Source: Candidatus Peribacteria bacterium
Lineage (GTDB): Bacteria > Patescibacteriota > Gracilibacteria > BD1-5 > UBA6164
Reading direction: 5' to 3'
Length of the DNA stretch: 64,000 nt
NCBI GenBank assembly: GCA_023898505.1
Contig: CP060226.1
Location: 248,001-312,000 of the forward strand
The first letter of the stretch is position 1, and every line of letters begins with the position of its first letter. Made by a program: the position numbers and the translations under genes. The notes beneath the pieces were generated by a model, which did not search any database, was not told the origin of the DNA, and saw only the letters and a program-made list of their open reading frames with translations. Below are positions 49,795 to 60,745 of this stretch, one piece after another.

Positions 49795-51582
49795 ATGGAA
49801 ACCACTATCGAAACGAAATCCTGCAAACACTGCTCTCAGAACTTTGATATCACTGATAAAGATATGGAGTTTTATGAAAAGATAAGCCCAAGTTTTTGAT
49901 GAAAAAAATACCCTCTTCCCTCCCCATCTCTCTGTCCTGACTGTCGTAATCAACGCAGACTTTCTTGGAGAAATGAAGGGAAACTCTATAAACGAATCTG
50001 CGATGCTACGGGGAAAGAAATCGTTTCTATGTATGCTCCAAATACCGATCTTATCGTCTATGATAAGGAGTATTGGAACAGTGATGCCTGCGATGTTACG
50101 AAGTATGCTCTTGAAATCGATACAGAAAAGAGCTTTTTTGAACAGTATGAGAAATTATTACACACAACTCCGCTTCCAAGCCTCACCGTAACCTATGAAT
50201 CAGAAAACTCTGAATACGCCATTTACTCAGGGAAAATGAAGGAGTGTTATATGCTCTTTGCCTCTTGGTGATGTGAAAGAACCATGTACTCTGCCAGGAT
50301 GATTAGCACAAAGGTGGTATTTGATTCCACCGATGGAACCAACCTAGAAAAGTGCTATCAAATCGTTAACTGTGAGAACTGTTTTTGAAGTATGTATCTT
50401 GTCAGTTCTAATAATTGTCAGAACTGTTTATTTTCCTATGACCTTGAAAATTGTCAGGATTGTATCGGGTGTTATAACCTGGTAGGAAAACAATACTATA
50501 TCAATAACAAGTCTCATACAAAAGAAGAATATCATGCAGCCCTCAATCAAATCAAGCAATCATACTTCAAAATAGGATGGGGGTTTATCGACAGCATCCT
50601 GCCTCTTGCGATTCACAAAAATCTGATGATGGTAAACTGTGAAGACTGTATCGGAGATAATTTAAAAAACTGTAAAAGTTGTCACTACTGTTTCCACTTT
50701 GAAGAGTCGGAAAACTGTAAATACGCAGAAAATGGGGGTATGGGGTGCTACAATGCCTACGATGGAAGAGGAATTGGTGAAAATCTACAGTTTGGATATG
50801 AGATCCTTGATACGGGGATAAACGCTGTTACCAACGCATTTCTTATCAGCTGCTATACCTGTAATACTACCTTTTATAGCATCAATTGTCATAATTCTTC
50901 AAACCTCTTTGGATGTCTTGGGCTTAAAAATAAAGAGTATTGTATCCTCAACAAACAATATACCAAAGAGGAGTACGAAACACTCGTTCCACAACTCATA
51001 CAAACCATGCAATCTCTTGGAGAATGGGGAGAATTTTTCCCAAGTAATGCTAGTCTCTTTGGGTATAATGAAACCGCAGCCCAGGAATATTATCCACTAA
51101 CAAAAGAAGAAACTGTCTTGCCTGTCATCTTGAGCAACTGAAAGGAGTCGAAAGATCCCTTAAATATTGGTAAAGGGATTCCTCCATTACAGTCGGAATG
51201 ACAGCTATTAAAATGAGAAAGATTCAATTGGTCTCCCTACGAATCTCCAACACCTAAAGTAGAAAAGATTATCCCCGCAGACAAGCTTCCAGAAAATATC
51301 GATGATATCCCTGACGATATCCTCAATTGGGCGATAGAGTGCAAAGAAACAAAACGACCATTTCGTATCATCAAACCAGAACTCGAGTTTTATAGAAAAA
51401 ACCAAATCCCTGTACCAAAATACCACCCAGAAGTACGCCATTTACAACGCGTACAGGTAAATCATCCAAAACATATATATACAAGTAACTGTGATAAATG
51501 TAGAAAGGAGATGTATACTATATTTGATAGTGATACAAAAAACGTATACTGTGAAAGTTGTTACAATGAGGTTATGTACTAA
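49795..51582 (+). CDS. Cys-rich repeat protein, paralogue 2
   Basis: 595 residues. The N-terminal finger METTIETKSCKHCSQNF and PSPSLCPDCRNQRRLSWRN gives CxxC...CxxC. The solenoid core follows (CYQIVNCENCFGSMYL, NCQNCLFSYDLENCQDC, NCEDCIGDNLKNCKSCHYC), then EEYETLVPQLIQTMQSLGEW and GEFFPSNASLFGYNET. The C-terminal part is IPDDILNWAIECKETKRPFR, ELEFYRKNQIPVPKYHPEVR, with a last finger CDKCRKEM..YCESCYNEVMY. A dispersed repeat is translated in frame at 51118-51205. Family unassigned. The two terminal zinc fingers suggest nucleic-acid or protein binding. Confidence 0.8.
51118..51205. repeat. Dispersed repeat translated in frame in paralogue 2
   Basis: GTCATCTTGAGCAACTGAAA GGAGTCGAAAGATCCC and GGGATTCCTCCATTACAGTC GGAATGACA form the two arms. 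The frame stays open only because three TGA triplets code Gly. It sits between YYPLT and FNWSPY. Confidence 0.75.
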
Positions 51583-51594
51583 TAACTTATCCTT

Positions 51595-53445
51595 ATGGAA
51601 AACATTATCAAAACCAAAACCTGCAAACATTGTCTGAAAGACTTTGAGGTCAATAGTACAGATATAGCGCTCTTGAAGAAACTTACGCAGACATTTGGAG
51701 GAAAAAATTATGAATTCCCTGTTTGAAATCTCTGTCATCATTGTAAAGAGCAAAGGAAAATGAGTTTCCGTAATGAACGTATTCTCTACCATCGCACTTG
51801 TGACCTGACTGGGAAACCAATCATCTCCACCTATAGTCCAGATAAACAATTTCCAGTATATGGTGCAGAAAGCTGGTGGAGTGATGACTGGGACCCGATG
51901 AAATATGGTCAAAGTTTTGATATAAATCAAAGCTTCTTCAAGCAATTTGAATCACTCTATACTCAAGTACCAAAAATTGCTATATTTCAAAAAAACTCTG
52001 AAAACTCTCCCTACTCTCACTTTGAAGCGGATCAAAAAAACTGTTATATGACCGTTGGAGGACACCGGAGTGAAGACTGCCGATACATGACCTATGGAAT
52101 CAAATCAAAAGATACCCAAGATGTATTTTGGGCATTTGAGTGTGAAAACTGCTACGAAATCATCAATTCCTATACATTACAAAATTGTCAGTATCTTGAA
52201 TACTCAGAAAACTGCCGAGACTGTAGATTTGGATACTATTTAAAAGGATGTCAGAACTGTATCGGGTGTGCTCATCTCACAAACAAACAATACTGTATTT
52301 TTAATAAGCAATACTCAAAAGAAGAATACCAAGAACAGCTAAAAACTCTTGGATTAGAAAATAGAAAGAGCATACAATACATCAAAAAAGAATTCGAAAT
52401 ACTAAAGTGAAAACTTCCTCATAAATTTGCAAATCTCATCAATGTCGAAAACGTAACGGGAACAGATATATTTAATTCAAAAAATGTCGAAAATGGTTTC
52501 CTCCTTGATGATTGCGAAGATATACAGAACTGTAGTGTTATGTGATGGGCAAGAACCGCAAAAGATAATTATGCTGGAGGAGATATAGAAAAAGCTTATG
52601 AAAATATGGGAACAGGGCTCAGGTCCTATAATGTTGCTTTTTGCATCCTCTGTTATGAAAATAGAGATGTCCTGTATTCTACTGATTGTCACAACTCATC
52701 CAACTTATTTGGATGTGTAGGGCTTCGAAATAAACAATACTGTATCCTCAACACCCAGTATACACAAAAAGAGTATGAGTTACTGATTCCAAAAATAATT
52801 GCGAGAATGCAGCAGGATTGAGAATGGGGAGAATTTTTCCCAAGTAGTATGAGTCCACTTGGATACAATGAAACGGTGGCTCAGGATTATTATCCACTAA
52901 CGCCACCCCCTAGCTCCCTCCTTAAAAAAGACCTCACCCTAACCCTCTCCTTACAGGAGAGGGAACAAAAATGAATGTTTCAATTTTCTCCTTCTCCTGT
53001 CATTGCGAGGAAGGATGACGAAGCAATCTCAGAAGATCACCACCTCGCTAGCGCTCCTCGTGATGACCATACTTGACCGGTATTCAACTGGTCTACCTAC
53101 GACCCCCCTCATCCTCAAGTAAAAAAGACTATTCCAGGATGAGAGCTTCCCGATACTATAGACAGCATCCCTGATGATATCCTGAACTGGGCGATAGAGT
53201 GTGAGGCTACGAAAAAACCATTTAAGATTATACAACAAGAATTAGAATTTTATCGAAAACACAAAATACCTGTTCCGACAAAACACCCAAATGAGAGACA
53301 CCTAGACCGTATGCGTCTCAGAACCCCAAACAAACTCTATACCAGAAGCTGTGACAAATGTACGAAAGAAATACAAACCACCTATGCACCCGAAAGACCT
53401 GAAATTGTGTACTGCGAGGAGTGCTACAATAAAGAGGTGTATTAA
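51595..53445 (+). CDS. Cys-rich repeat protein, paralogue 3
   Basis: 616 residues, the same architecture as paralogue 2. N-terminal finger (MENIIKTKTCKHCLKDF, LCHHCKEQRKMSFRNERILY), core (CENCYEIINSYTLQNCQYL, NCRDCRFGYYLKGCQNC), DCHNSSNLFGCVGLRNKQYC, GEFFPSSMSPLGYNET, then IPDDILNWAIECEATKKPFK and CDKCTKEI..YCEECYNKEVY at the end. Two different spacer-type repeats are translated in frame at 52903-53078, at the same linker where paralogue 2 has its insert. Seven or so UGA-Gly codons. Confidence 0.8.
52903..53078. repeat. Two dispersed repeats translated in frame in paralogue 3
   Basis: A CCCTCTCC..GGAGAGGG palindrome unit (52918-52970) and a unit with CATTGCGAGGAAGGATGACG, AAGCAATCTC and CTCCTCGTGATGACCA (53000-53070). 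Both keep the reading frame between YYPLTPPP and VFNWSTY. Confidence 0.8.
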
Positions 53446-53506
53446 CTCAGTGAATAATGAATAGTGAACAGTGAATAGTGAAGGAATATTCTTTTAATAA
53501 GCTATC

Positions 53507-55279
53507 ATGTCAGAAAAAGTAATCGAAACCAAAACTTGTAAATGGACTGGAGAAAAGTTCCCTATTTATGAAGCGGATAGGACAATGCTAGAGAAACTCA
53601 GCCCCACTATCGGGGGAAAAGTCTATCATCTTCCTCTCCCAGATCTTTCTCCAAAAGCCAGAGAAATTAATCGTCTTATGTTCCGTAATGAACGTAAGTT
53701 CTACCATATCCCTCTGAAAAATGGAAAACAAGAAATTTCCACTATCCATCCTGAACTCAGAAGTAATATCATCGCCCCTCACGAAGGAGATACCTATGAT
53801 TATACACAAGATGGTATCCCCTACTCTGGTGATATCGAAAAAGATATGCAGCAATTATTTTCCACAGTTCCAGGAAGTGCTCGTCTCGTCGTTGATATGG
53901 AAAATTCTCCATATTGTAATCAAGAAGCGGGAGATAAAAACTGTCACCTCAATGCTGGAGGTCATGACAATGAAGATTGTATGTACAACACCTTTTCCAT
54001 TCATGCAAAAGATAGTCTTGATAACTACTGGATTTTTAAAAGTGAAAATATTTATGAATCTCTCGATATCTTTGAGTCCTCAAAAGTATTTTTCTCTGGG
54101 CAAATAAAAGGTGGCTATAATATCTACTTTTGATATGACCTCATTGGCTGTCAAAATGTACTTTTTTGAAACAATCTAGAAAATCAAAGCTACGTGTATA
54201 AAAATGAAGTCCTTTCAAAAGAAGCATGGCAAGAAAAATACTCGAAATTTAAACAACAACTCCAAAGCTACCAAGGTCTCCAAGAACTCAAAAAAGAATT
54301 TGAACTATTCTTACAAACATCGGGGAAAAAAGAAGTATTTATCGAAGGATCAGAAAATAGCTATGGAAATATTATTACGAACTCTAAAGATAGCTTTTCC
54401 GTGCTCTATGGACAAGAAAACCAAAATATTCGATACGGAAATATCCTCTGGGAAGCAACAGATTCCATGGATATCAATTCCTTTGCCAGTGGAAGCAAGC
54501 TCTATGATATTGCTAGTTCGTATCAGGTAACTCACTCTACCAATAGCGGTTTAGTGTTAGAATCATCTAACTGCCACTATTGTCTTTCTGTTTCAAATAT
54601 ACACTTTGCCTTTGCTTCCTATGGATTTGGACTCAAAAATAAGTCGCATGTCATCTTAAACACCATATATCCGAAAGATGAATGGGAGCTACAAGTCCAA
54701 AAAATTATCGAAGAATTACAGCAAAAATGAAAATGGGGAAGATTCTTATCTCCAGATATCAGCCCCTACCCCTATAATGATTCTACCGCAATGGAATACC
54801 ACCCAATACAAAAGGCGGTATACATGGATGGTCAAATCATACTCAAAGAAGAAATAATCAGAGAAAATGGAAATGGTACGGTATATATCCTCGAACCAGA
54901 AAAATTCATCAGCAAAGCAATTATTGACTTTGGTGGAGAGGAAAAGGTTAAAACCCACTGGCGTACGAAAGAAACAGAGATCAATATCCCTAAAAATGCT
55001 CAAACACTCTCAGGGGATTCCATACCAGAAATACATGTCATTGATTCAAAATGATTCTTCTCCCTTTGAAGTCAAGGGGAGTATCCGAAGGAGGAGGGGT
55101 TTTGAAATATTCTTGATCAAGTGATTATATGCGAAAGATCAGGACGCCCTTTTAGAATCACAAAAAAGGAGCTCGAATTTTATAAAAAACACGATCTCCC
55201 AATCCCAAGACTCCACTATGATGAGCGTCACTTTGACAGGATTCAAAAGAAAACAACCAAGATGTTTGAACAAAAATAA
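53507..55279 (+). CDS. Cys-rich repeat family protein, paralogue 4 (Cys-depleted)
   Basis: 590 residues, clearly homologous to the previous two (MSEKVIETKTCKWTGEKFPI, INRLMFRNERKFYHIPLKNG, SPYCNQEAGDKNCHLNAGG, SYGFGLKNKSHVILNTIYPK, ELEFYKKHDLPIPRLHYDER). The first finger has lost its second Cys, the core has mostly Asn/Ser ladders instead of CxxC, and the last finger is missing (ends TTKMFEQK). A repeat insert lies at 55056-55115. Five UGA-Gly codons. It looks like a divergent, metal-free member of the family. Confidence 0.78.
55056..55115. repeat. Dispersed repeat translated in frame in paralogue 4
   Basis: CTCCCTTTGAAGTCAAGGGG AGTATCCGAAGGAGGAGGGG, a CCCTTTG/CAAGGGG palindrome with flank like the insert in polA at 56060. 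It is translated as FFSLGSQGEYPKEEGFG between VIDSK and NILDQVI. Confidence 0.7.
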
Positions 55280-55281
55280 AC

Positions 55282-56799
55282 CTACACTCCCAAACTCATC
55301 TGAGAACTATGTTTTGTATGTTCTCAGTTTTTTTGTTGTAAAAACAAGTATAAAATCTCAAGATCATATTTCAAATTATGACCAATAATCGTCAGATTCA
55401 TTTCAAAAAGTTCCTGTAAGAAGTTTTGTAAATCCGTATCTTCTACCTGAGGACCATTGTGGAGGCGATTGATATAATAAATATGCTCATCATCAAGGTA
55501 CACACTCACTCCAACAAGTTCAGCTTCAAACACATCCAAAGAAGTCGTTTCCGTATCGAGAACTACTTTTCTGCCTCATGTTAGCTCCTCCTCAATCCCC
55601 CTCAATTGAGGGGGAAGCGAAGAATGAGCAGGGGGAGTATTACTTCCTTCTTTAGGAGTAAAGGAGGATTCAGGTAGATTATAAATCATCTTCATCAAAC
55701 TCTCTAGTCCTTCCTTATCTCCTACAATCTGTACTTGCAGTCCTGTATCTTTCCAAGTCTTCAAATCTTTTTCTTCCTCTACTCCACCGAGTAAACTATG
55801 AAACTCTAATTCTCTAAAGAGATCCAAGACTTCTGGAGAGGTAATCTCAGCAGGGATAAATTGAAAGGTGTTGATATCAAAGTCATTCAATTCAACAGAG
55901 ATATCAAGTGTTGCTAGTTTCTTACTCAGAAATGCAAGATCTTTTGCTTGGGCCAGTTTTTCAAATGTTTTCCCTTTAAAGCAAGAAAATATTTTTTTTG
56001 TATTATCTATACCATACATATCTTCCAATGTTTTGTGTATTCACTTTTCTAATTCCTTAATCCCTCCCCCTTCGGGTACTCCCTTTGATAAAGGGAGAAT
56101 AATAGTATCAATAAGATTATATATCTCTTCTATCGTTCCAATAGCATTAATCAAATCCACTGCTTTTTTCGGTCAAAATCCTGCAATTCCAGGGATATTA
56201 TCTGAACTATCCCCAACAATCGCCAAATAATCGACAATATACTGTGGCAATACTCCAAACTTTTCTTTTGTTTCTTCGGGACCAAATTTCTTTTTCTTCA
56301 TCGTGTCATAGATCTTGATATTATCACTTGTCAGCTGATAGAGGTCCTTGTCTCCTGTCAGGATATCAATCTCATACATCTTTTCTCCTTCCTCTTTGTT
56401 TAAAGGGGAAGGTTGGGATGGGGATACTCTTTTACTTCATAACTCCTTTGCAAGTGTACCAATCACATCATCTGCCTCATACCCAGGTATCTCTACGATT
56501 TCCACATTCATCAGTCCAATCATCTGTTCGATAAGACTGATTTGACTACGTAGATTATCTGGCATCCTCTCTCTGGTAGCTTTATAGTCAGTATAGATTT
56601 TATGACGAAAATTCTCCCCTTTCGCATCTTTGATAAAGACGATATAGTCTGGCTTTTCTTGCACTAATTGTCCCGTAAAAAATTTTGCCATCCCAAATAC
56701 TGCGTTTACAATCCTACCATCTTTGGTAGAAAACTCTGGCAAAGCAAAAAACATACGATAAATAAAAGAATTCCCATCAATGAGGTAAATTTTTTTCAT
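55282..56799 (-). CDS. polA: DNA polymerase I fragment: 5'-3' exonuclease plus start of 3'-5' exonuclease
   Basis: 505 residues. The FEN-type 5' nuclease is clear: MKKIYLIDGNSFIYRMFFAL, GYEADDVIGTLAKEL, ILTGDKDLYQLTSDNIKIYD and LAIVGDSSDNIPGIAGFGPK. The proofreading-domain start VVLDTETTSLDVFEAELVGV and TIIGHNLKYDLEILYLF follow. It then ends (QQKNGEHTKHSSQMSLGV, UAG 55282-55284) with no polymerase domain; full PolA is about 900 residues. Three repeat units are translated in frame, near 56383-56440, 56058-56100 and 55576-55672. The 3' end abuts the Cys-rich array terminator. Confidence 0.85.
55300..55335 (+). terminator. Intrinsic terminator of the Cys-rich paralogue array
   Basis: CTGAGAAC (55300-55307) and GTTCTCAG (55320-55327) followed by TTTTTTT; it overlaps the 3' end of the truncated polA. 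Confidence 0.8.
55576..56440. repeat. Three palindromic repeats translated in frame inside polA
   Basis: Near 56383-56440: CCTCTTTGTTTAAAGGGGAA unit (KRVSPSQPSPLNKEEGEK). Near 56058-56100: CCCCCTTCGGGTACTCCCTT unit (LPLSKGVPEGGGIKE). Near 55576-55672: CCCCCTCAATTGAGGGGG and TTCTTTAGGAGTAAAGGA (FTPKEGSNTPPAHSSLPPQL). Each adds a Pro/Gly/Ser/charged loop between conserved blocks. Confidence 0.8.
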
Positions 56800-56920
56800 G
56801 ATTTTTTCAGTTTGTAAATATCTCTCCCAGTGTAGACGGATTACATTTTTTGTAAAGAACATTTGTCTCCAATCTTTTTCACGGTATAGTGGGCGATAAT
56901 TACTGATAATAGATTTCTTT

Positions 56921-57595
56921 ATGAATACCAAAACCTTTACCATCACAAAAAAGACCCAACTTACTCCCGATGTGTTTGAAATTATCATGAGCACCGATAC
57001 ATATACTCCGAGTATTCCAGGGCAATTTATCACATTCATCCTCCCAAACATCTGAGGAAGAGCTTACTCAATCGCACAAGATACTATAGGAGGCTATACA
57101 TTTCTCATCAAACGAGTAGCCGATGGTCGTGGAGGAAGTAAATACATCTGCGACAGATCCGAGTGAGATACCCTCAATGCTGTTGGGCCAAGTGGACACT
57201 TTGTACTAAAAGAAGAAAAAAATAGTAAGCTCTTTGCTGGTACAGGCGTAGGGTTTGCCCCACTCTATGCTCAAATCTTAGCAACTCTCAAATCAGGAAA
57301 TACTTCCTCAATCCATCTCCTTTTTGGAGTACGTTTTACAGAAGACCTCTTTTATCTCGCAGAAATACAGGCAATACAATCGAAATATCCAAACTTTAAT
57401 TACGAAGTATTTGTCAGTCGTGAAAAATACGAAGGCTGTAAAAAGGGCTACATCACCGATGCCCTTACACCAGATATCATCGAAAATTTTTCAGAATTTT
57501 ATGTCTGTGGAGCTCCTGTAGTCGTTGATAGTGTCAATGAAAAACTCCTCGCTTGAGGAGTTGAAAAAGAAAAGATATTTTTTGAGAAGTATTAA
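56921..57595 (+). CDS. Ferredoxin-NADP reductase-like flavoprotein
   Basis: 224 residues. FAD-binding barrel with PGQFITFILPNIGGRAYSIA (RxYS motif; Gly partly UGA) and DTLNAVGPSGHFVL. The NAD-binding half shows LFAGTGVGFAPLYAQILATL, HLLFGVRFTEDLFYLAEIQA and FYVCGAPVVVDSVNEKLLA. It transfers electrons between NAD(P)H and an unlinked ferredoxin, flavodoxin or other acceptor. The start, ATG 56921, lies 121 bases from the divergent polA start. Three UGA-Gly codons. Confidence 0.88.
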
Positions 57596-57596
57596 G

Positions 57597-57959
57597 ATGA
57601 ATGAAGATTATGGAGAAATGCTACCTCCTCATATACCATCTGGAGTAGATTATACAAAACTATCTCCTACTGAAGTTGCTATCGAGTCTATCAAAGTATC
57701 TGTACATGAGTGGATTGAGAAATACCATCCAAGATATGGAGATAGTAACTTACTGGTAACAGATCCAACCGATAAACATCAGTTATTACAATGGAGGGAT
57801 TGAGTTTTATGAAGAATTCTGCATCAATTTATTTGAAGTGGTAGTCACCTCGATGAGAAAATAATAGAAAAAGCTATAGCAGAAGAAATGCATGAATATT
57901 TTTTTGAGGACCCATGGTACTTCGATTATTTGCTTGAAGTCCTACCAAGTACAAGATAA
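57597..57959 (+). CDS. Hypothetical protein
   Basis: 120 residues starting 1 base after the reductase stop (MNEDYGEMLPPHIPSGVDYT). Segments LSPTEVAIESIKVSVHEWIE and HEYFFEDPWYFDYLLEVL are helical. Three UGA-Gly codons around residues 69-80. Translationally coupled to the oxidoreductase; no family recognised. Confidence 0.65.
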
Positions 57960-57993
57960 TAAAATCTCCCCAAGAAGGGGAGATTTTATTATC
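57955..57993. terminator. Very strong bidirectional terminator
   Basis: GATAATAAAATCTCCCC pairs perfectly over 17 bp with GGGGAGATTTTATTATC around a 5-base loop, between convergent 57597-57959 and ahcY. It includes the stop codon of the former. Confidence 0.9.
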
Positions 57994-58032
57994 TATAACT
58001 ATTCACTATTCACTCTTATCTATTCGCTACTT

Positions 58033-59433
58033 CTAGTACCTATAATGATCCGGCTTATACGGTCCCTCCACTGGTACTCCGATATAATCCGCTTGTTCTT
58101 GGCTCAGTTTTGTAAGTTTTACCCCGAGTTTCTGGAGATGAAGTCTGGCTACCTCTTCATCGAGCTTCTTTGGAAGGACATATACCCCAACCTCACGATC
58201 ATTGGTATACAAGTCAATCTGTGCTAATACTTGATTGGTAAAAGAGTTACTCATCACAAAACTTGAGTGCCCAGTAGCACATCCGAGGTTTACGAGTCTT
58301 CCTTCAGCAAGTACATAGATTTCATGTCCGTCATTAAACACATATTTATCTACTTGAGGTTTGATATTAATCTTCTTTGCTCCATCAAAAGTATCAAGCT
58401 CATGCATCTCAATCTCATTATCAAAGTGACCGATGTTGGAAACAATCGCCTGATCTCTCATATGCTTCATATGTTCCAACGTGATAATATCCTTATTTCC
58501 CGTTGTCGTCACATAGATGAGTGCTTCTGGAAGAGCATCTTCTATCGTTTTTACTTCGTATCCTTCCATCGCTGCCTGAAGTGCGCAGATCGGATCTATC
58601 TCGGTAACAATAACTTTTGCTCCGAAATTCTTGAGTGCCTGAGCACATCCTTTTCCTACATCTCCATATCAGCAAACAACCGCAGTTTTTCCAGCAATCA
58701 TCACATCGGTTGCACGCTTGATTCCATCGATGAGTGATTCTCTACATCCGTACAAGTTATCGAACTTTGATTTTGTAACACTATCATTTACGTTAATTGC
58801 TGGAAAGAGAAGTTTTCCTTCTTTATGGATTTGATACAGACGATGTACTCCTGTCGTCGTTTCTTCAGAAACTCCTTTGATTTGTTTTGAGATTCTTGTC
58901 CAAAGTGTTGAATCTTTTTTATAGTCTTCCGCCAGTACTGCCATCAAGTATTTTTCTTCTCCTGTATAGCTCTTATCAAGCAAGGTCGGATCGGCTTCTA
59001 CGGCTACTCCTCTATGTACCATAAGCGTCGCATCTCCTCCATCATCGAGGAGCATATTTGGACCACCATCAAAGTTAAACGTTTGTCTCAGTGTCCACCA
59101 ATACTCTTCAAGTGTTTCTCACTTCCAGGCAAACGTAGGAATTCCAGCAGCTACCATCGCTGCTGCTGCGTGATCTTGGGTTGAAAATATATTACAACTC
59201 GCCCAACGAAGCTCAGCTCCGAGGGCCACAAGTGTCTCCATCAGTACCGCGGTTTGTATCGTCATATGCAAGCTCCCGACAATTTTTGCTCCGGCAAGCG
59301 GTTTTTCTTTCCCATATTTTTCTCTTGCCACCATCAGTCCTGGCATCTCTTGTTCTGCGATATCAAGCTCTTTTCTCCCAAAGTCCGCCAAGTTCATATC
59401 CGCAACTTTGTATTCGTTTTCTTTATAATCCAT
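58033..59433 (-). CDS. ahcY: Adenosylhomocysteinase
   Basis: Hydrolyses S-adenosylhomocysteine to adenosine and homocysteine, relieving inhibition of methylases. 466 residues: GSLHMTIQTAVLMETLVALG, CNIFSTQDHAAAAMVAAGIP, DDGGDATLMVHRGV, INVNDSVTKSKFDNLYGCRE, then VVCGYGDVGKGCAQALKNFG (NAD-binding; first Gly from UGA), EIDPICALQAAMEGYEV and GHFDNEIEMHEL. The C-terminus KPDHYRY carries the subunit-crossing Lys and Tyr. Two UGA-Gly codons. It lies downstream of a PfkB kinase and a nucleoside phosphorylase-like gene, suggesting a SAH/adenosine recycling unit. Confidence 0.95.
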
Positions 59434-59484
59434 GATTGAAATGTTAAATGTTAGATTTTAAATATTTAAAAAAGTTTAGCATAG

Positions 59485-59585
59485 TGTATTTCTGTCATTC
59501 TGAACTCGTCTATCCCGAGGACTCGGGATCATTACTATATGAATGAAGAGATCTTTCGACTTCGTTATACTTCGCTCAAGATGAC
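59485..59585. repeat. Dispersed repeats between ahcY and the PfkB kinase
   Basis: TCATTCTGAACTCGTCTATC with CCCGAGGACTCGGGAT, then AGATCTTTCGACTTCGTTAT ACTTCGCTCAAGATGACA, the commonest long repeat type here. The rest of the 255-base gap shows nothing else. Confidence 0.75.
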
Positions 59586-59688
59586 AACAACAATCATCCC
59601 TACTCTTGAAAGTCCTTGCAATCATTATCTCAGTTTACAGGAATGGCAAAATACTATTCCCTTCACCCTATCCCCTATTCCCTCAGCA

Positions 59689-60654
59689 TTATTCTCTCAC
59701 AACATTGAGCTTATAGTACATATCTACTTCTTCGTTATAGTGCACCATGATATCATGCTGGAGTGTCCCAAGGTTGGTAAAATGATTTTGTCATCCACTA
59801 AACTGCACACAGTAGGAAGCCATCACTGAACCAATTTTTGCAGCGATTTCCCAACTATATCCCAAGTGAAGTCCTCTGAGCATCCCAGCTCTAAAAGCAT
59901 CTCCAGCTCCTGTAGGATCTACTACCTCTTCTACCTTACAAGCGGGTACTTCTATCGTTTGCCCCTTATCCATAATCTTTGAACCTTTTTCACCAAGGGT
60001 GACAACAATTTTTTCAAACATAGACTTCAACTCTGTTTCCGTTTTGCCTGTTCTATTCAAAAACTCATGGTACTCATATTCATTTACGATGAGATAATTT
60101 GCCTTGTTTCCCAAGTCCTCAAGCTCATACTTCGTAAATGCAAAGAGCTGCTGCCCTGGATCAAAAAATGTTTTTACTCCCATCTTATGAAGCTCGTCGA
60201 TATGCTGTGCCATCGCCTCCTTTTTATTTGGAGAAACAATCGCATAGGAAATCTCCTGACGAACATCAGAGATATAAATACTATCCGCGATATCCATTGC
60301 TCCAGGATAAAACGAAGTAATCTGACTTTCATGGCTATCTGTCACGATATAGGCAGATGCCGAAAGTTTATCATGATCACGGACCACGTATTCGAGATTT
60401 ATTTTTTCCTTTAAAAAGGGATCAAAACGAAAATCCTCTCCCACCGAAGTTAGCAGTATCGCATCTTCGGATAAGAGCGCCAAATTATAGGCAATATTGA
60501 GCCCCGTACCTCAAAGTTCACGACGTAAGTCACTTAACAAAAAGGATATGCTGATATTATCTAGTTCATCGGTATGCAGGTTATCACGAAACTTTCCATC
60601 ATATTTCATGATAAAGTCGTAGGCACATGACCCACTAACAAGTATCTTTTTCAT
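59689..60654 (-). CDS. PfkB-family carbohydrate/adenosine kinase
   Basis: 321 residues. N-terminus MKKILVSGSCAYDFIMKYDG, substrate loop RRELGGTGLNIAYNLALL (first Gly from UGA), IVVTLGEKGSKIMDKG, and the PfkB signature VDPTGAGDAFRAGMLRG with catalytic Asp and anion hole. GGQNHFTNLGTLQ near the end is read through a UGA. Next to ahcY it may phosphorylate adenosine released from SAH. A sugar kinase such as ribokinase is the alternative. Confidence 0.85.
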
Positions 60655-60745
60655 GCCAAAAAGTATTAAAAAATACAGGGGGTATTGTAATGATGTATGA
60701 AAAAAAGCAATGAAGAGTCAATAATTACATTTGACTTCCTGAAAA

